Shown: positions 43,898 to 53,973, counted from the stretch's first letter. The stretch: 64,000 nt of DNA from Rheum nobile (GCA_027886185.1 WOAB01000860.1:1-64000), one strand, 5' to 3'. Numbers and translations: made by a program. The notes: generated by a model not told the origin, from the letters alone.

Positions 43898-44044
43898 ATT
43901 AGTGCATTAGTGCTGGTATAATATGTCAAATGAAAGCTCTCTCCGTTATCTACGAAGCCCTTGGGAGAAACGTCATAGGATAAATCGATTGGAGCAACGC
44001 TTTTTTCCAAAATAAAGAAAAAAAACGACGAAAACGATAAAAAG
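43898..44044 (-). repeat. Short spacer with nested 5S 5' fragment
   Basis: On the minus strand the spacer runs to ACATATTATAC and passes directly into gene positions 14-26, with CACTAATG doubled, then into a second gene start GTGCGATC. About 69 bp of promoter-proximal spacer is gone. The same 147-bp spacer stands before the genes ending at 44164, 45409 and 62637 (right flanks). Confidence 0.8.
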
Positions 44045-44164
44045 AGGGGTGCAACACGAGGACTTCCCAGGAGGTCACCCATCCTAGTACTACTCTCGCC
44101 CAAGCACGCTTAAATTCGGAGTTCTGATGGGATCCGGTGCATTAGTGCTGGTATGATCGCACGC
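44045..44164 (-). rRNA. 5S rRNA gene, altered 5' end, G51T
   Basis: G51T in box A, start GCGTGCG, same nested-fragment flank. Its unit is 267 bp. Confidence 0.88.
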
Positions 44165-44311
44165 ATTAGTGCATTAGTGCTGGTATAATATGTCAAATGA
44201 AAGCTCTCTCCGTTATCTACGCAGCCCTTGGGAGAAACGTCATAGGATAAATCGATTGGAGCAACGCTTTTTTCCAAAATAAGGAAAAAAAACGACGAAA
44301 ACGATAAAAAG

Positions 44312-44402
44312 AGGGGTGCAACATGAGGACTTCCCAGGAGGTTACCCATCCTAGTACTACTCTCGCCAAAACACGCTTAACTTCGAAGTTCTGATCGCAC
44401 CC
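44312..44402 (-). pseudogene. 5S rRNA pseudogene, 29-nt internal deletion
   Basis: This 91-nt copy is missing gene positions 12-40 between two ATCA repeats (8-11 and 37-40), so GGGTGCGATC is followed by AGAAC. It also has G48A-region change (CTTCGAAG), C61T, G64T and G108A. Boxes C and IE remain, so transcription is conceivable, but helices II and III cannot form. -1 is T. Confidence 0.92.
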
Positions 44403-44618
44403 ATCAACTCTACTCGCCATTTATTACTTCTACCCTCTCGATCCCAACTCCAAACCATCGTAACTTTCTGCACGGGTGCCCGATTCGCGCGTATAATATG
44501 TCAAATGAAAGCTCTCTCCGTTATCTACGCAGCCCGTGTGAGAAACGTCATAGGATAAATCAATTGGAACAACGCTTTTTCCAAAATAAAATAAAAAAAC
44601 GACGAAAACGATAAAAAG

Positions 44619-44738
44619 AGGGGTGCAACACGAGGACTTCCCAGGAGGTCACCCATCCTAGTACTACTCTCGCCCAAGCACGCTTAACTTCGGAGTTCTG
44701 ATAGGATCCGGGGCATTAGTGCTGGTATGATCGCACCC
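44619..44738 (-). rRNA. 5S rRNA gene variant A27C, C36T, -1 A
   Basis: A27C and C36T flank the GGATCC site; -1 is A. Spacer to the left has AAAATAAAATAAA in place of AAAATAAGGAAA. Confidence 0.92.
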
Positions 44739-44953
44739 TTCAACTCTACTCGCCATTTATTACTTCTACCCTCTCGATCCCAACTCCAAACCATCGTAAC
44801 TTTCTGCACGGGTGCCCGATTCGCGCGTATAATATGTCAAATGAAAGCTCTCTCCGTTATCTACGCAGCCCGTGGGAGAAACGTCATAGGATAAATCAAT
44901 TGGAGCAACGCTTTTTCCAAAATACAAAAAAAAACGACAAAAACGATAAAAAG

Positions 44954-45073
44954 AGGGGTGCAACACGAGGACTTCCCAGGAGGTCACCCATCCTAGTACT
45001 ACTCTCGCCCAAGCACGCTTAACTTCGGAGTTCTGATGGGATCCGGTGCATTAGTGCTGGTATGATCGCACCC
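44954..45073 (-). rRNA. 5S rRNA gene
   Basis: Consensus; class G-type spacer on the left, ACTCCCCATT flank on the right. Confidence 0.95.
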
Positions 45074-45289
45074 GTCAACTCTACTCCCCATTTATTACTT
45101 CTACCCTCTCGATCCCAACTTCAAACCTTCGTAACTTTCTGCACGGGTGCCCGATTCGCGCGTATAATATGTCAAATGAAAGCTCTCTCCGTTATCTACG
45201 CAGCCCGTGGGAGAAACGTCATAGGATAAATCGATTGGAGCAACGCTTTTTCCAAAATAAGGAAAAAAAACGACGAAAACGATAAAAAG

Positions 45290-45409
45290 AGGGGTGCAAC
45301 ACGAGGACTTCCCACGAGGTCACCCATCCTAGTACTACTCTCGCCCAAGCACGCTTAAATTCGGAGTTCTGATGGGATCCGGTGCATTAGTGCTGGTATG
45401 ATCGCACGC
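45290..45409 (-). rRNA. 5S rRNA gene, altered 5' end, G51T, C95G
   Basis: Combines the G51T/nested-fragment 5' part of the copy at 44045 with the C95G 3' part of alpha-type copies: a recombinant gene. Confidence 0.88.
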
Positions 45410-45557
45410 ATTAGTGCATTAGTGCTGGTATAATATGTCAAATGAAAGCTCTCTCCGTTATCTACGCAGCCCTTGGGAGAAACGTCATAGGATAAATCGA
45501 TTGGAGCAACGCTTTTTTCCAAAATAAGGAAAAAAAACTGACGAAAACGATAAAAAG

Positions 45558-45648
45558 AGTGGTGCAACATGAGGACTTCCCAGGAGGTCACCCATCCTAG
45601 TACTACTCTCGCCAAAACACGCTTAACTTCGAAGTTCTGATCGCACCC
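45558..45648 (-). pseudogene. 5S rRNA pseudogene, 29-nt internal deletion (duplicate)
   Basis: Same 12-40 deletion and GCCAAAACACGC markers as at 44312, plus C117A-type change at the 3' end (AGTGGTGC on plus). -1 is T. Confidence 0.91.
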
Positions 45649-45864
45649 ATCAACTCTACTCGCCATTTATTACTTCTACCCTCTCGATCCCAACTCCAAA
45701 CCATCGTAACTTTCTGCACGGGTGCCCGATTCGCGCGTATAATATGTCAAATGAAAGCACTCTCTGTTATCTACGCAGCCCGTGTGAAAAACGTCATAGT
45801 ATAAATCAATTGGAACAACGCTTTTTCCAAAATAAAATAAAAAAACGACGAAAACGATAAAAAG

Positions 45865-45984
45865 AGGGGTGCAACACGAGGACTTCCCAGGAGGTCACCC
45901 ATCCTAGTACTACTCTCGCCCAAGCACGCTTAACTTCGGAGTTCTGATAGGATCCGGGGCATTAGTGCTGGTATGATCGCACCC
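45865..45984 (-). rRNA. 5S rRNA gene variant A27C, C36T, -1 A
   Basis: Same variant as at 44619 and 50521; edge of the 4656-bp-offset duplication. Confidence 0.92.
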
Positions 45985-46199
45985 TTCAACTCTACTCGCC
46001 ATTTATTACTTCTACCCTCTCGATCCCAACTCCAAACCATCGTAACTTTCTGCACGGGTGCCCGATTCGCGCGTATAATATGTCAAATGAAAGCTCTCTC
46101 CGTTATCTACGCAGCCCGTGGGAGAAATGTCATAGGATAAATCAATTGGAGCAACGCTTTTTCCAAAATACAAAAAAAAACGACGAAAACGATAAAAAG

Positions 46200-46319
46200 A
46201 GGGGTGCAACACGAGGACTTCCCAGGAGGTCACCCATCCTAGTACTACTCTTGCCCAAGCACGCTTAACTTTGGAGTTCTGATGGGATCCGGTGCATTAG
46301 TGCTGGTATGATCGCACCC
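46200..46319 (-). rRNA. 5S rRNA gene variant G48A, G68A
   Basis: Intermediate element reads CAAGAG; twin at 50856. Confidence 0.92.
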
Positions 46320-46535
46320 GTCAACTCTACTCGTCATTTAATACTTCTATCCTCTCGATCCCAACTTCAAACCTTCGTAACTTTCTGCACGGGTGCCCGA
46401 TTCGCGCGTATAATATGTCAAATGAAATCTCTCTCCGTTATCTACACAGCCCTTGGGAGAAACGTCATAGGATAAATCGATTGGAGCAACGCTTTTTCCA
46501 AAATAAGGAAAAAAAACGACGAAAACGATAAAAAG

Positions 46536-46655
46536 AGGGGTGCAACACGAGGACTTCCCAGGAGGTCACCCATCCTAGTACTACTCTCGCCCAAGCACGC
46601 TTAACTTCGGAGTTCTGATGGGATCCGGTGCATTAGTGCTGGTATGATCGCACCC
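46536..46655 (-). rRNA. 5S rRNA gene, -1 A
   Basis: Consensus body, -1 A; spacer to the left has ATGAAATCTC and CTACACAG. Confidence 0.95.
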
Positions 46656-46871
46656 TTCAACTCTACTCGCCATTTATTACTTCTACCCTCTCGATCCCAA
46701 CTCCAAACCATCGTAACTTTCTGCACGGGTGCCCGATTCGCGCGTATAATATGTCAAATGAAAGCTCTCTCCGTTATCTACGCAGCCCGTGGGAGAAACG
46801 TCATAGGATAAATCGATTGGAGCAACGCTTTTTCCAAAATAAGGAAAAAAAACGACGAAAACGATAAAAAG

Positions 46872-46991
46872 AGGGGTGCAACACGAGGACTTCCCACGAG
46901 GTCACCCATCCTAGTACTACTCTCGCCCAAGCACGCTTAACTTCGGAGTTCTGATGGGATCCGGTGCATTAGTGCTGGTATGATCGCACCC
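46872..46991 (-). rRNA. 5S rRNA gene variant C95G (alpha 1)
   Basis: C95G in box C. Confidence 0.94.
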
Positions 46992-47187
46992 GTCAACTCT
47001 ACTCGCCATTTATTACTTCTACCCTCTCGATCCCAACTTCAAACCATCGTAACTTTCTGCACGGGTGCCCGATTCGCGCGTATAATATGTCAAATGAAAG
47101 CCCTCTCCGTTATCTACGCAGCCCGTGGGAGAAACGTCATAGGATAAACGTCAAAATACAAAAAAAAACGACGAAAACGATAAAAAG

Positions 47188-47307
47188 AGGGGTGCAACAC
47201 GAGGACTTCCCAGGAGGTCACCCATCCTAGTACTACTCTCGCCCAAGCACGCTTAACTTCGGAGTTCTGATGGGATCCGGTGCATTAGTGCTGGTATGAT
47301 CGCACCC
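47188..47307 (-). rRNA. 5S rRNA gene (alpha 2)
   Basis: Consensus; shortened templated spacer to the left (316-bp unit). Confidence 0.95.
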
Positions 47308-47523
47308 GTCAACTCTACTCGCCATTTAATACTTCTACCCTCTCGATCCCAACTTCAAACCTTCGTAACTTTCTGCACGGGTGCCCGATTCTCGCGTATA
47401 ATATGTCAAATGAAAGCTCTCTCCTTTATCTACGCAGCCCTTGGGAGAAACGTCATAGGATAAATCGATTGGAGCAACGCTTTTTCCAAAATAAGGAAAA
47501 AAAACGACGAAAACGATAAAAAG

Positions 47524-47643
47524 AGGGGTGCAACACGAGGACTTCCCAGGAGGTCACCCATCCTAGTACTACTCTCGCCCAAGCACGCTTAACGTCGGAG
47601 TTCTGATGGGATCCGGTGCATTAGTGCTGGTATGATCGCACCC
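47524..47643 (-). rRNA. 5S rRNA gene variant A50C (alpha 3)
   Basis: A50C in box A; TTCTCGCG/CTCCTTTATC spacer to the left. Confidence 0.94.
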
Positions 47644-47859
47644 GTCAACTCTACTCGCCATTTATTACTTCTACCCTCTCGATCCCAACTTCAAACCATC
47701 GTAACTTTCTGCACGGGTGCCCGATTCGCGCGTATAATATGTCAAATGAAAGCTCTCTCCGTTATCTACGCAGCCCGTGGGAGAAACGTCATAGGATAAA
47801 TCAATTGGAGCAACGCTTTTTCCAAAATAAGGAAAAAAAACGACGAAAACGATAAAAAG

Positions 47860-47979
47860 AGGGGTGCAACACAAGGACTTCCCAGGAGGTCACCCATCCT
47901 AGTACTACTCTCGCCCAAGCACGCTTAACTTCGGAGTTCTGATGGGATCCGGTGCATTAGTGCTGGTATGATCGCACCC
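47860..47979 (-). rRNA. 5S rRNA gene variant C107T (alpha 4)
   Basis: C107T only. Confidence 0.95.
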
Positions 47980-48194
47980 GTCAACTCTACTCGCCATTTA
48001 TTACTTCTACCCTCTCGATCCCAACTTCAAACCTTCGTAACTTTCTGTACGGGTGCCCGATTCGCGCGTATAATATGTCAAATGAAAGCTCTCTCCGTTA
48101 TCTACGCAGCCCGTGGGAGAAACGTCATAGGATAAATCAATTGGAGCAACGCTTTTTCCAAAATACGAAAAAAAATGACGAAAACGATAAAAAG

Positions 48195-48314
48195 AGGGGT
48201 GCAACACGAGGACTTCCCAGGAGGTCACCCATCCTAGTACTACTCTCGCCCAAGCACGCTTAACTTCGGAGTTCTGATGGGATCCGGTGCATTAGTGCTG
48301 GTATGATCGCACCC
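48195..48314 (-). rRNA. 5S rRNA gene (alpha 5)
   Basis: Consensus; spacer to the left with TGTACGGG and CGAAAAAAAATGACG. Confidence 0.95.
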
Positions 48315-48530
48315 GTCAACTCTACTCCCCATTTATTACTTCTACCCTCTCGATCCCAACTTCAAACCTTCGTAACTTTCTGCACGGGTGCCCGATTCGC
48401 GCGTATAATATGTCAAATGAAAGCTCTCTCCGTTATCTACGCAGCCCGTGGGAGAAACGTCATAGGATAAATCGATTGGAGCAACGCTTTTTCCAAAATA
48501 AGGAAAAAAAACGACGAAAACGATAAAAAG

Positions 48531-48650
48531 AGGGGTGCAACACGAGGACTTCCCAGGAGGTCACCCATCCTAGTACTACTCTCGCCCAAGCACGCTTAAC
48601 TTCGGAGTTCTGATGGGATCCGGTGCATTAGTGCTGGTATGATCGCACCC
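48531..48650 (-). rRNA. 5S rRNA gene (beta 1)
   Basis: Consensus; spacer to the left begins ACTCCCCATT. Confidence 0.95.
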
Positions 48651-48865
48651 GTCAACTCTACTCGCCATTTATTACTTCTACCCTCTCGATCCCAACTTCA
48701 AACCATCGTAACTTTCTGCACGGGTGCCCGATTCGCGCGTATAATATGTCAAATGAAAGCTCTCTCCGTTATCTACACAGCCCGTGGGAGAAACGTCATA
48801 GGATAAATCAATTGGAGCAACGCTTTTTCCAAAATACAAAAAAAAACGACAAAAACGATAAAAAG

Positions 48866-48985
48866 AGGGGTGCAACACAAGGAATTCCTAGGAGGTCACC
48901 CATCCTAGTACTACTCTCGCCCAAGCACGCTTAACTTCGGAGTTCTGATGGGATCCGGTGCATTAGTGCTGGTATGATCGCACCC
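48866..48985 (-). rRNA. 5S rRNA gene variant G97A, G102T, C107T (beta 2)
   Basis: Three substitutions in 11 nt create GAATTC and CCTAGG sites; G97A is the last base of box C. Confidence 0.92.
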
Positions 48986-49200
48986 GTCAACTCTACTCGC
49001 CATTTATTACTTCTACCCCCTCGATCCCAACTTCAAACCATCGTAACTTTCTGCACGGGTGCCCGATTCGCGCATATAATATGTCAAATGAAATCTCTCT
49101 CCGTTATCTACGCAGCCCGTGGGAGAAACGTCATAGGATAAATCAATTGGAGCAACGCTTTTTCCAAAATACGAAAAAAAACGACGAAAACGATAAAAAG

Positions 49201-49317
49201 AGGGGTGCAACACGACTTCCCAGGAGGTCACCCATCCTAGTACTACTCTCGCCCAAGCACGCTTAACTTCGGAGTTCTGATGGGATCCGGTGCATTAGTG
49301 CTGGTATGATCGCACCC
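49201..49317 (-). rRNA. 5S rRNA gene variant, 3-nt deletion (beta 3)
   Basis: 117 nt: CAACACGACTT on the plus strand lacks 3 nt within positions 103-107. Spacer to the left has CGCATATAAT and GAAATCTC. Confidence 0.9.
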
Positions 49318-49533
49318 GTCAACTCTACTCGCCATTTATTACTTCTACCCTCTCGATCCCAACTTCAAACCATCGTAACTTTCTGCACGGGTGCCCGATT
49401 CGCGCGTATAATATGTCAAATGAAAGCTCTCTCCATTATCTACGCAGCCCGTGGGAGAAACGTCATAGGATAAATCAATTGGAGCAACGCTTTTTCCAAA
49501 ATAAGGAAAAAAAACGACGAAAACGATAAAAAG

Positions 49534-49653
49534 AGGGGTGCAACACAAGGACTTCCCAGGAGGTCACCCATCCTAGTACTACTCTCGCCCAAGCACGCTT
49601 AACTTCGGAGTTCTGATGGGATCCGGTGCATTAGTGCTGGTATGATCGCACCC
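49534..49653 (-). rRNA. 5S rRNA gene variant C107T
   Basis: C107T; spacer to the left has CTCCATTATC. Confidence 0.95.
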
Positions 49654-49868
49654 GTCAACTCTACTCGCCATTTATTACTTCTACCCTCTCGATCCCAACT
49701 TCAAACCTTCGTAACTTTCTGTACGGGTGCCCGATTCGCGCGTATAATATGTCAAATGAAAGCTCTCTCCGTTATCTACGCAGCCCGTGGGAGAAACGTC
49801 ATAGGATAAATCAATTGGAGCAACGCTTTTTCCAAAATACGAAAAAAAATGACGAAAACGATAAAAAG

Positions 49869-49988
49869 AGGGGTGCAACACGAGGACTTCCCAGGAGGTC
49901 ACCCATCCTAGTACTACTCTCGCCCAAGCACGCTTAACTTCGGAGTTCTGATGGGATCCGGTGCATTAGTGCTGGTATGATCGCACCC
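49869..49988 (-). rRNA. 5S rRNA gene, -1 A
   Basis: Consensus body, -1 A; spacer to the left with TGTACGGG (alpha-5 type). Confidence 0.95.
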
Positions 49989-50204
49989 TTCAACTCTACT
50001 CGCCATTTATTACTTCTACCCTCTCGATCCCAACTCCAAACCATCGTAACTTTCTGCACGGGTGCCCGATTCGCGCGTATAATATGTCAAATGAAAGCTC
50101 TCTCCGTTATCTACGCAGCCCGTGGGAGAAACGTCATAGGATAAATCGATTGGAGCAACGCTTTTTCCAAAATAAGGAAAAAAAACGACGAAAACGATAA
50201 AAAG

Positions 50205-50324
50205 AGGGGTGCAACACGAGGACTTCCCACGAGGTCACCCATCCTAGTACTACTCTCGCCCAAGCACGCTTAACTTCGGAGTTCTGATGGGATCCGGTGC
50301 ATTAGTGCTGGTATGATCGCACCC
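50205..50324 (-). rRNA. 5S rRNA gene variant C95G
   Basis: C95G; alpha-1 type. Confidence 0.94.
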
Positions 50325-50520
50325 GTCAACTCTACTCGCCATTTATTACTTCTACCCTCTCGATCCCAACTTCAAACCATCGTACCTTTCTGCACGGGTG
50401 CCCGATTCGCGCGTATAATATGTCAAATGAAAGCCCTCTCCGTTATCTACGCAGCCCGTGGGAGAAACGTCATAGGATAAACGTCAAAATACAAAAAAAA
50501 ACGACGAAAACGATAAAAAG

Positions 50521-50640
50521 AGGGGTGCAACACGAGGACTTCCCAGGAGGTCACCCATCCTAGTACTACTCTCGCCCAAGCACGCTTAACTTCGGAGTTC
50601 TGATAGGATCCGGGGCATTAGTGCTGGTATGATCGCACCC
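50521..50640 (-). rRNA. 5S rRNA gene variant A27C, C36T, -1 A
   Basis: Gene of the 45865 type but with the shortened templated spacer (alpha-2 type) to its left: a crossover point lies in or beside this gene. Confidence 0.92.
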
Positions 50641-50855
50641 TTCAACTCTACTCGCCATTTATTACTTCTACCCTCTCGATCCCAACTCCAAACCATCGTA
50701 ACTTTCTGCACGGGTGCCCGATTCGCGCGTATAATATGTCAAATGAAAGCTCTCTCCGTTATCTACGCAGCCCGTGGGAGAAATGTCATAGGATAAATCA
50801 ATTGGAGCAACGCTTTTTCCAAAATACAAAAAAAAACGACGAAAACGATAAAAAG

Positions 50856-50975
50856 AGGGGTGCAACACGAGGACTTCCCAGGAGGTCACCCATCCTAGTA
50901 CTACTCTTGCCCAAGCACGCTTAACTTTGGAGTTCTGATGGGATCCGGTGCATTAGTGCTGGTATGATCGCACCC
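50856..50975 (-). rRNA. 5S rRNA gene variant G48A, G68A
   Basis: Twin of 46200. Confidence 0.92.
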
Positions 50976-51191
50976 GTCAACTCTACTCGTCATTTAATAC
51001 TTCTATCCTCTCGATCCCAACTTCAAACCTTCGTAACTTTCTGCACGGGTGCCCGATTCGCGCGTATAATATGTCAAATGAAATCTCTCTCCGTTATCTA
51101 CACAGCCCTTGGGAGAAACGTCATAGGATAAATCGATTGGAGCAACGCTTTTTCCAAAATAAGGAAAAAAAACGACGAAAACGATAAAAAG

Positions 51192-51311
51192 AGGGGTGCA
51201 ACACGAGGACTTCCCAGGAGGTCACCCATCCTAGTACTACTCTCGCCCAAGCACGCTTAACTTCGGAGTTCTGATGGGATCCGGTGCATTAGTGCTGGTA
51301 TGATCGCACCC
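51192..51311 (-). rRNA. 5S rRNA gene, -1 A
   Basis: Consensus body; twin of 46536. Confidence 0.95.
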
Positions 51312-51527
51312 TTCAACTCTACTCGCCATTTATTACTTCTACCCTCTCGATCCCAACTCCAAACCATCGTAACTTTCTGCACGGGTGCCCGATTCGCGCG
51401 TATAATATGTCAAATGAAAGCTCTCTCCGTTATCTACGCAGCCCGTGGGAGAAACGTCATAGGATAAATCGATTGGAGCAACGCTTTTTCCAAAATAAGG
51501 AAAAAAAACGACGAAAACGATAAAAAG

Positions 51528-51647
51528 AGGGGTGCAACACGAGGACTTCCCACGAGGTCACCCATCCTAGTACTACTCTCGCCCAAGCACGCTTAACTTC
51601 GGAGTTCTGATGGGATCCGGTGCATTAGTGCTGGTATGATCGCACCC
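51528..51647 (-). rRNA. 5S rRNA gene variant C95G (alpha 1)
   Basis: C95G in box C; twin of 46872. Confidence 0.94.
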
Positions 51648-51843
51648 GTCAACTCTACTCGCCATTTATTACTTCTACCCTCTCGATCCCAACTTCAAAC
51701 CATCGTAACTTTCTGCACGGGTGCCCGATTCGCGCGTATAATATGTCAAATGAAAGCCCTCTCCGTTATCTACGCAGCCCGTGGGAGAAACGTCATAGGA
51801 TAAACGTCAAAATACAAAAAAAAACGACGAAAACGATAAAAAG

Positions 51844-51963
51844 AGGGGTGCAACACGAGGACTTCCCAGGAGGTCACCCATCCTAGTACTACTCTCGCCC
51901 AAGCACGCTTAACTTCGGAGTTCTGATGGGATCCGGTGCATTAGTGCTGGTATGATCGCACCC
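51844..51963 (-). rRNA. 5S rRNA gene (alpha 2)
   Basis: Consensus; shortened spacer to the left. Confidence 0.95.
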
Positions 51964-52179
51964 GTCAACTCTACTCGCCATTTAATACTTCTACCCTCTC
52001 GATCCCAACTTCAAACCTTCGTAACTTTCTGCACGGGTGCCCGATTCTCGCGTATAATATGTCAAATGAAAGCTCTCTCCTTTATCTACGCAGCCCTTGG
52101 GAGAAACGTCATAGGATAAATCGATTGGAGCAACGCTTTTTCCAAAATAAGGAAAAAAAACGACGAAAACGATAAAAAG

Positions 52180-52299
52180 AGGGGTGCAACACGAGGACTT
52201 CCCAGGAGGTCACCCATCCTAGTACTACTCTCGCCCAAGCACGCTTAACGTCGGAGTTCTGATGGGATCCGGTGCATTAGTGCTGGTATGATCGCACCC
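52180..52299 (-). rRNA. 5S rRNA gene variant A50C (alpha 3)
   Basis: A50C in box A. Confidence 0.94.
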
Positions 52300-52515
52300 G
52301 TCAACTCTACTCGCCATTTATTACTTCTACCCTCTCGATCCCAACTTCAAACCATCGTAACTTTCTGCACGGGTGCCCGATTCGCGCGTATAATATGTCA
52401 AATGAAAGCTCTCTCCGTTATCTACGCAGCCCGTGGGAGAAACGTCGTAGGATAAATCAATTGGAGCAACGCTTTTTCCAAAATAAGGAAAAAAAACGAC
52501 GAAAACGATAAAAAG

Positions 52516-52635
52516 AGGGGTGCAACACAAGGACTTCCCAGGAGGTCACCCATCCTAGTACTACTCTCGCCCAAGCACGCTTAACTTCGGAGTTCTGATG
52601 GGATCCGGTGCATTAGTGCTGGTATGATCGCACCC
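52516..52635 (-). rRNA. 5S rRNA gene variant C107T (alpha 4)
   Basis: C107T; spacer to the left with private AACGTCGTAGG. Confidence 0.95.
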
Positions 52636-52850
52636 GTCAACTCTACTCGCCATTTATTACTTCTACCCTCTCGATCCCAACTTCAAACCTTCGTAACTTT
52701 CTGCACGGGTGCCCGATTCGCGCGTATAATATGTCAAATGAAAGCTCTCTCCGTTATCTACGCAGCCCGTGGGAGAAACGTCATAGGATAAATCAATTGG
52801 AGAAACTTTTTTCCAAAATACGAAAAAAAAATGACGAAAACGATAAAAAG

Positions 52851-52970
52851 AGGGGTGCAACACGAGGACTTCCCAGGAGGTCACCCATCCTAGTACTACT
52901 CTCGCCCAAGCACGCTTAACTTCGGAGTTCTGATGGGATCCGGTGCATTAGTGCTGGTATGATCGCACCC
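52851..52970 (-). rRNA. 5S rRNA gene (alpha 5)
   Basis: Consensus; spacer to the left has AGAAACTTTTTTCC, differing from its twin at 48195. Confidence 0.95.
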
Positions 52971-53186
52971 GTCAACTCTACTCGCCATTTATTACTTCTA
53001 CCCTCTCGATCCCAACTTCAAACCTTCGTAACTTTCTGCACGGGTGCCCGATTCGCGCGTATAATATGTCAAATGAAAGCTCTCTCCGTTATCTACGCAG
53101 CCCGTGGGAGAAACGTCATAGGATAAATCGATTGGAGCAACGCTTTTTCCAAAATAAGGAAAAAAAACGACGAAAACGATAAAAAG

Positions 53187-53306
53187 AGGGGTGCAACACG
53201 AGGACTTCCCAGGAGGTCACCCATCCTAGTACTACTCTCGCCCAAGCACGCTTAACTTCGGAGTTCTGATGGGATCCGGTGCATTAGTGCTGGTATGATC
53301 GCACCC
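53187..53306 (-). rRNA. 5S rRNA gene (beta 1)
   Basis: Consensus; left flank ACTCGCCATT, unlike the CCCC form in other beta blocks. Confidence 0.95.
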
Positions 53307-53521
53307 GTCAACTCTACTCGCCATTTATTACTTCTACCCTCTCGATCCCAACTTCAAACCATCGTAACTTTCTGCACGGGTGCCCGATTCGCGCGTATAA
53401 TATGTCAAATGAAAGCTCTCTCCGTTATCTACACAGCCCGTGGGAGAAACGTCATAGGATAAATCAATTGGAGCAACGCTTTTTCCAAAATACAAAAAAA
53501 AACGACAAAAACGATAAAAAG

Positions 53522-53641
53522 AGGGGTGCAACACAAGGAATTCCTAGGAGGTCACCCATCCTAGTACTACTCTCGCCCAAGCACGCTTAACTTCGGAGTT
53601 CTGATGGGATCCGGTGCATTAGTGCTGGTATGATCGCACCC
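53522..53641 (-). rRNA. 5S rRNA gene variant G97A, G102T, C107T (beta 2)
   Basis: Triple variant as at 48866. Confidence 0.92.
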
Positions 53642-53856
53642 GTCAACTCTACTCGCCATTTATTACTTCTACCCCCTCGATCCCAACTTCAAACCATCGT
53701 AACTTTCTGCACGGGTGCCCGATTCGCGCATATAATATGTCAAATGAAATCTCTCTCCGTTATCTACGCAGCCCGTGGGAGAAACGTCATAGGATAAATC
53801 AATTGGAGCAACGCTTTTTCCAAAATACGAAAAAAAACGACGAAAACGATAAAAAG

Positions 53857-53973
53857 AGGGGTGCAACACGACTTCCCAGGAGGTCACCCATCCTAGTACT
53901 ACTCTCGCCCAAGCACGCTTAACTTCGGAGTTCTGATGGGATCCGGTGCATTAGTGCTGGTATGATCGCACCC
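53857..53973 (-). rRNA. 5S rRNA gene variant, 3-nt deletion (beta 3)
   Basis: 117 nt, as at 49201. Confidence 0.9.

Larger units (their letters stand above)
44045..45984 (-). repeat. Duplicated rearranged segment, 1246-bp offset
   Basis: A segment with a gene preceded by a nested 5S fragment, a 29-nt-deleted pseudogene and a C36T/A27C gene occurs at about 44045-44738 and again at about 45290-45984. Shared private markers are TAAATTCGG, GCCAAAACACGC and AGGATCCGGGGC. The second copy has picked up C95G and an extra spacer base. Confidence 0.8.
46656..48314 (-). repeat. Alpha block (5 units)
   Basis: The five-unit block has, in left-to-right order, a C95G gene, a gene with the 19-bp-shorter spacer, an A50C gene with TTCTCGCG/CTCCTTTATC spacer, a C107T gene, and a consensus gene with TGTACGGG and a CGAAAAAAAATGACG spacer. 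The length is 1659 bp. It is followed directly by a beta block. Confidence 0.85.
45865..49317 (-). repeat. Segmental duplication copy 1 (4656-bp offset)
   Basis: Eleven consecutive gene copies here have counterparts exactly 4656 bp further right (50521-53973), with the same order of substitutions, the same 316-bp unit and the same 3-nt-deleted gene. The left boundary lies within or next to the gene ending at 45984, because the spacers left of it differ (AAAATAAAATAAA against the shortened spacer). Confidence 0.85.
48315..49317 (-). repeat. Beta block (3 units)
   Basis: The three-unit block is a consensus gene with an ACTCCCCATT flank to its left neighbour, a triple-substituted gene (G97A, G102T, C107T) and a gene with a 3-nt deletion. 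The length is 1003 bp. Confidence 0.85.
51312..52970 (-). repeat. Alpha block (5 units)
   Basis: Same five-unit order and length (1659 bp) as the block at 46656. It lies inside the 4656-bp-offset duplication and is followed by two beta blocks. Confidence 0.85.
50521..53973 (-). repeat. Segmental duplication copy 2 (4656-bp offset)
   Basis: This is the partner of 45865-49317. It keeps register over about 3.45 kb. One unit (gene ending at 52970) differs by AGAAACTTTTTTCC in the spacer upstream of its neighbour, showing small post-duplication change. Confidence 0.85.
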
